From NCBI RefSeq assembly GCF_041200145.1, contig NZ_CP165734.1, positions 4,154,001-4,218,000 on the forward strand: a stretch of 64,000 nucleotides of DNA, written 5' to 3'. The first letter of the stretch is position 1. Each line of letters starts with the position of its first letter. Source of the stretch: Bradyrhizobium sp. LLZ17 (GTDB lineage: Bacteria; Pseudomonadota; Alphaproteobacteria; Rhizobiales; Xanthobacteraceae). Below, one piece after another: positions 61,581-64,000 of this stretch. The translations under genes were made by a program, and so were the position numbers. Below the pieces are notes generated by a model, which worked only from the letters and a program-made list of their open reading frames with translations, ran no database searches and was not told the origin of the DNA.

Positions 61581-62518
61581 GTGCTAGATGAATTTGGCAC
61601 CTGCTTCACCGGCACGCCGCGCAGGAAGTCGACGGCCTGCATCCGCGCCTTGCCTTCGCGCTGCAGCTCGAGAATGCGGATCGCGCCCTCGCCGCACGCG
61701 ACGGTGAGCTGGTCGTCGAGCACTTCGCCCGGGGCACCTGCGCCTTTGGCAAACTCGCAGCGCAGGATTTTTACGCGCGCGTTTTCGCCGACGTCTGCGA
61801 GCTCGCTCCAGGCGCCGGGAAAAGGCGACAATCCGTGGATGTGACGCAGCACGTCGCGCGCGGGTTTGGTCCAGTCGATCCGGGCCTCGGCCTTGTCGAT
61901 CTTGGCGGCGTAGGTGACGCCGTCCTCGCTCTGCTTCCTGAGCTGAAGGGCACCGCGGTCGAGCGCCGCCATGGCGCGCACCATCAGATCGGCGCCGAGC
62001 CGGGACAGGCGATCGTGCAGATCGGCTGCGGTCATGGCGTCCGTGATCGCAATGCGCTCGGCCATGGCGACGTCGCCGGTATCAAGCCCGACATCCATCT
62101 TCATCACCATCACGCCGCTCTCGGCGTCGCCGGCCATGATGGCGCGGTTGATCGGCGCGGCGCCGCGCCAGCGCGGCAGCAGCGAGGCGTGCAGATTGTA
62201 GCAGCCGAGCTTCGGCGCATCGAGAATGGCCTGCGGCAGGATCATGCCGTAGGCGACGACGACCGCAGCATCAGCGTCGAACGCGCGGAATTCGTCCAGC
62301 GCCTCCGGTGTCTTCAGCGTCTTCGGCGTCAGCACGGGAATGCCGAGCTTTCGCGCGGCTTCTTCCACCGGGGTCGGCTGCAATTGCAGGCCGCGCCGCC
62401 CGCCCGGCTTCGGCGCGCGGGTGTAGACGGCGACGATCTCGTGGCCATGCGCGACGAGCTCGAACAGCGTCGGCACGGAGAAGTCGGGCGTGCCCATGAA
62501 GATCAGGCGAAGGGGCAT
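61481..62518 (-). CDS. fmt: methionyl-tRNA formyltransferase, C-terminus altered
   Basis: 345 residues from the ATG at 62518. Formylates initiator Met-tRNA. The N-terminal domain has [12 protein letters not shown], the formyl-folate site [18 protein letters not shown] with the SLLP loop, and [15 protein letters not shown]; the C-terminal domain has [14 protein letters not shown]. After FLRGVPVK the last ~40 residues do not look like Fmt. Restoring one G at 61604-61606 would instead give AGAKFI and a stop at 61584. So the present tail is read from the palindromic repeat. The core is complete and probably active. Confidence 0.93.
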   Translation of the reverse strand: MPLRLIFMGTPDFSVPTLFELVAHGHEIVAVYTRAPKPGGRRGLQLQPTPVEEAARKLGIPVLTPKTLKTPEALDEFRAFDADAAVVVAYGMILPQAILDAPKLGCYNLHASLLPRWRGAAPINRAIMAGDAESGVMVMKMDVGLDTGDVAMAERIAITDAMTAADLHDRLSRLGADLMVRAMAALDRGALQLRKQSEDGVTYAAKIDKAEARIDWTKPARDVLRHIHGLSPFPGAWSELADVGENARVKILRCEFAKGAGAPGEVLDDQLTVACGEGAIRILELQREGKARMQAVDFLRGVPVKQVPNSSSTVIPREGGVSSTPRLLGLTEMSRSTGSPGQAGR

Positions 62519-62552
62519 GTGAAAAACCTGCGAGAAACGCGATCCACTGACG

Positions 62553-62650
62553 ATCATTCCGGGCGGCTCGAACAGCCGAACTACGGCGCGCAATTGCGCG
62601 CCTGAGAATCTCGGTTCCGGGTTCGATGCTGCGCATCGCCCCGGAATGAC
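62553..62650. repeat. extragenic inverted repeat between fmt and def
   Basis: TCATTCCGGGCGG at the left and CGCCCCGGAATGA at the right are complementary; GCGCGCAATTGCGCGC, a perfect 16-base palindrome, sits between them at about 62587-62602. Related to 48837-48932. Confidence 0.7.
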
Positions 62651-62657
62651 AGATACC

Positions 62658-63182
62658 CTACTCCCCGCGCTTGGCGGCTTTCTCGAACTTCTTGATCACG
62701 CGGTCGCGCTTGAGTTTGGACAGATAGTCGACGAACAGCACGCCGTTGAGATGATCGATCTCGTGCTGGATGCAGGTGGCGTAGATGCCTTCGGCGTCTT
62801 CCTCGTGCACCTTGCCGTCGAGATCGGTGAAGCGCACGCGCACCTTGGCGGGGCGTTCGACCTCCTCGTAATATTCGGGGATCGAGAGGCAGCCTTCCTC
62901 ATAGACCGACAGCTCCTCGGACGAGGACAGAATTTCCGGATTGATGAAGACGCGCGGCTCCGGATTGGTCTCGCCGTTCTCGTCGCGCTTGGCGAGATCC
63001 ATGGTGATGAGGCGCAGCGGCTGCGCGACCTGGATCGCCGCGAGCCCGATGCCGGGCGCGTCGTACATGGTCTCGAACATGTCGTCGGCAAGCTTGCGGA
63101 TCTCCGGCGTGACCTTCTCGATCGGCTTGGAGACCAGACGCAGCTGCCTGTCGGGCAGGATGATGATTTCTCTGAGGGCCAT
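62658..63182 (-). CDS. def: peptide deformylase
   Basis: 174 residues. Removes the N-formyl group from new proteins, reversing the outcome of Fmt. Motif [12 protein letters not shown], motif [10 protein letters not shown] (metal Cys) and motif [12 protein letters not shown] (two metal His and catalytic Glu) are all intact. Upstream of fmt on the same strand, the classic def-fmt order, though a repeat sits between. Confidence 0.97.
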   Translation of the reverse strand: MALREIIILPDRQLRLVSKPIEKVTPEIRKLADDMFETMYDAPGIGLAAIQVAQPLRLITMDLAKRDENGETNPEPRVFINPEILSSSEELSVYEEGCLSIPEYYEEVERPAKVRVRFTDLDGKVHEEDAEGIYATCIQHEIDHLNGVLFVDYLSKLKRDRVIKKFEKAAKRGE

Positions 63183-63234
63183 GGCCGCGATTTAAGCTGC
63201 GCGCCCGATGCGGTCAATGCAGCGAGGAACTCCG

Positions 63235-63297
63235 TTAACGGTCCGCTAACCATAAAACTTGAGGCTTTGCTAACCGTAAAAATTAAGGGGCCATTAA
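63235..63297. promoter_or_regulatory. candidate CtrA-box pair
   Basis: TTAA-N7-TTAA at 63283-63297 matches the full CtrA site exactly. TTAA-N7-CTAA at 63235-63249 is one base off. Both lie between divergent def and rmuC, in an unusually AT-rich stretch. CtrA is the cell-cycle regulator of alphaproteobacteria. Confidence 0.5.
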
Positions 63298-63352
63298 CCA
63301 GAAATGTTCGCTATTCGTTCGCGAAACCCGCCGAATCGGCTAAAAGGCGGCC

Positions 63353-64000
63353 ATGAACGAAATCATCTTCATGCTCGGCGACTGGCCGGTGCGCACCATC
63401 GACGCGCTGATCGGCTTTTGCGCCCTCGTCCTCATCCTGCTGGCAGTGATCGCCGTCGTGATCGCGCGGTCCTCGCGGCGCGGCGCGGAACTCGCGATGG
63501 CCAATGCCATCCGCGCCGACGAGCTCGAGGAGCGCGTCAGGCAGATGCTGCACGCCCAGAGCGAGGCTTCGGGCCGGGTGGATGCCATGACCCAGGCCCT
63601 CGCCGGCCGCCAGGCCGACATGGCGCGCGCGGTGAACGAGCGGCTGGATTCGGTGACCCACCGCGTCGGCCAGTCGATGGAGAACACCACTCGCAACACC
63701 ATGGACAGCCTGCGCGCACTGCACGAGCGTCTCGGCATCATCGACAGCGCGCACAAGAACCTCACCGACCTCACCACCCAGGTCACGACCTTGCGCGACG
63801 TGCTCGCCAACAAGCAGTCGCGCGGCGCGTTCGGCCAGGCGCGCATGGAGGCGATCGTCCAGGACGGCTTGCCGAAGGGCGCCTACGAGTTCCAGTTTAC
63901 GCTCTCGACCGGAAAGCGGCCGGACTGCGTGGTGTTCTTGCCCGACCAGCGCCCGCTCTGCATCGACGCGAAATTTCCGCTGGAGGCGATGACCGCGCTG
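63353..64000 (+). CDS. rmuC: DNA recombination protein RmuC, partial
   Basis: First 216 codons; the gene runs off the window. One N-terminal membrane segment (ALIGFCALVLILLAVIAVVI) is followed by a long coiled coil (about 60-150, SVTHRVGQSMENTTRNTMDS), then the start of the nuclease-like domain (GAFGQARMEAIVQDGLPKGA, YEFQFTLSTGKRPDCVVFLP, LCIDAKFPLEAM), as in RmuC, which limits recombination between inverted repeats. Confidence 0.95.
   Translation, partial: MNEIIFMLGDWPVRTIDALIGFCALVLILLAVIAVVIARSSRRGAELAMANAIRADELEERVRQMLHAQSEASGRVDAMTQALAGRQADMARAVNERLDSVTHRVGQSMENTTRNTMDSLRALHERLGIIDSAHKNLTDLTTQVTTLRDVLANKQSRGAFGQARMEAIVQDGLPKGAYEFQFTLSTGKRPDCVVFLPDQRPLCIDAKFPLEAMTAL

Overview
The window reads as chromosomal DNA of a GC-rich alphaproteobacterium, most likely Bradyrhizobium or a close relative. 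The reasons are the gene order rpmH-rnpA-yidC-engB-argB followed by dapD-dapE, truA, fmt, def and rmuC, the many extragenic palindromes in that block, the Bug-type solute-binding protein, and a very large kinase/ATPase/histidine-kinase fusion. I could not run a search, so the taxon is an inference from gene content and order.

Layout. (1) 0-8.4 kb: an alpha/beta hydrolase divergent from a LysR regulator; an iron-siderophore uptake locus (TonB-dependent receptor plus PepSY membrane protein) behind a tandem repeat resembling an iron-control element; then a MarR regulator, an isochorismatase-like hydrolase, a small membrane protein and an MFS exporter, the last three overlapping end to end. (2) 8.4-14 kb: a DapA-family aldolase divergent from an FAD-linked dehydrogenase and its GntR regulator, a tiny coiled-coil protein, and a YgiQ-type radical SAM gene. 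(3) 14.4-17.4 kb: O-methyltransferase and Bug protein divergent from a LysR regulator. (4) 17.5-21.7 kb: an Rrf2 regulator and a methyltransferase bracketed by an imperfect ~139-bp direct repeat that carries the 3' end of a flavin reductase gene; then the intact flavin reductase with its StyA-like FAD monooxygenase and a divergent LysR regulator. (5) 21.7-29.4 kb: outer-membrane barrel protein, a 1065-residue autotransporter, two tandem AraC regulators (a duplication that includes the upstream operator) and an LLM flavin oxidoreductase.

(6) 29.8-36.1 kb: one ~2,080-residue signalling protein (protein-kinase-like, ATPase, GAF, PAS, histidine kinase, receiver). (7) 36.1-43.4 kb: an operon of peptide-type ABC transporter genes ending in a GH51 arabinofuranosidase, joined by four-base or similar overlaps, pointing to uptake and hydrolysis of arabinose-containing oligosaccharides. 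(8) 43.6-48.5 kb: small envelope proteins, a GGDEF-EAL protein, a perfect 28-bp palindrome and a vapBC remnant. (9) 48.6-64 kb: tRNA-Arg(ACG), a sensor kinase, and the housekeeping block for ribosome protein L34, RNase P, membrane insertion, arginine and lysine biosynthesis, tRNA modification and initiator Met-tRNA formylation/deformylation, with a palindromic repeat in nearly every gap.

A strong window-wide signal is that about ten otherwise well-conserved genes are interrupted by what looks like a single-base insertion or deletion, several in homopolymers or GC-alternating runs. Consensus sequence error is at least as likely as true gene decay. I annotate these genes over their full span as disrupted and give the position of each shift.
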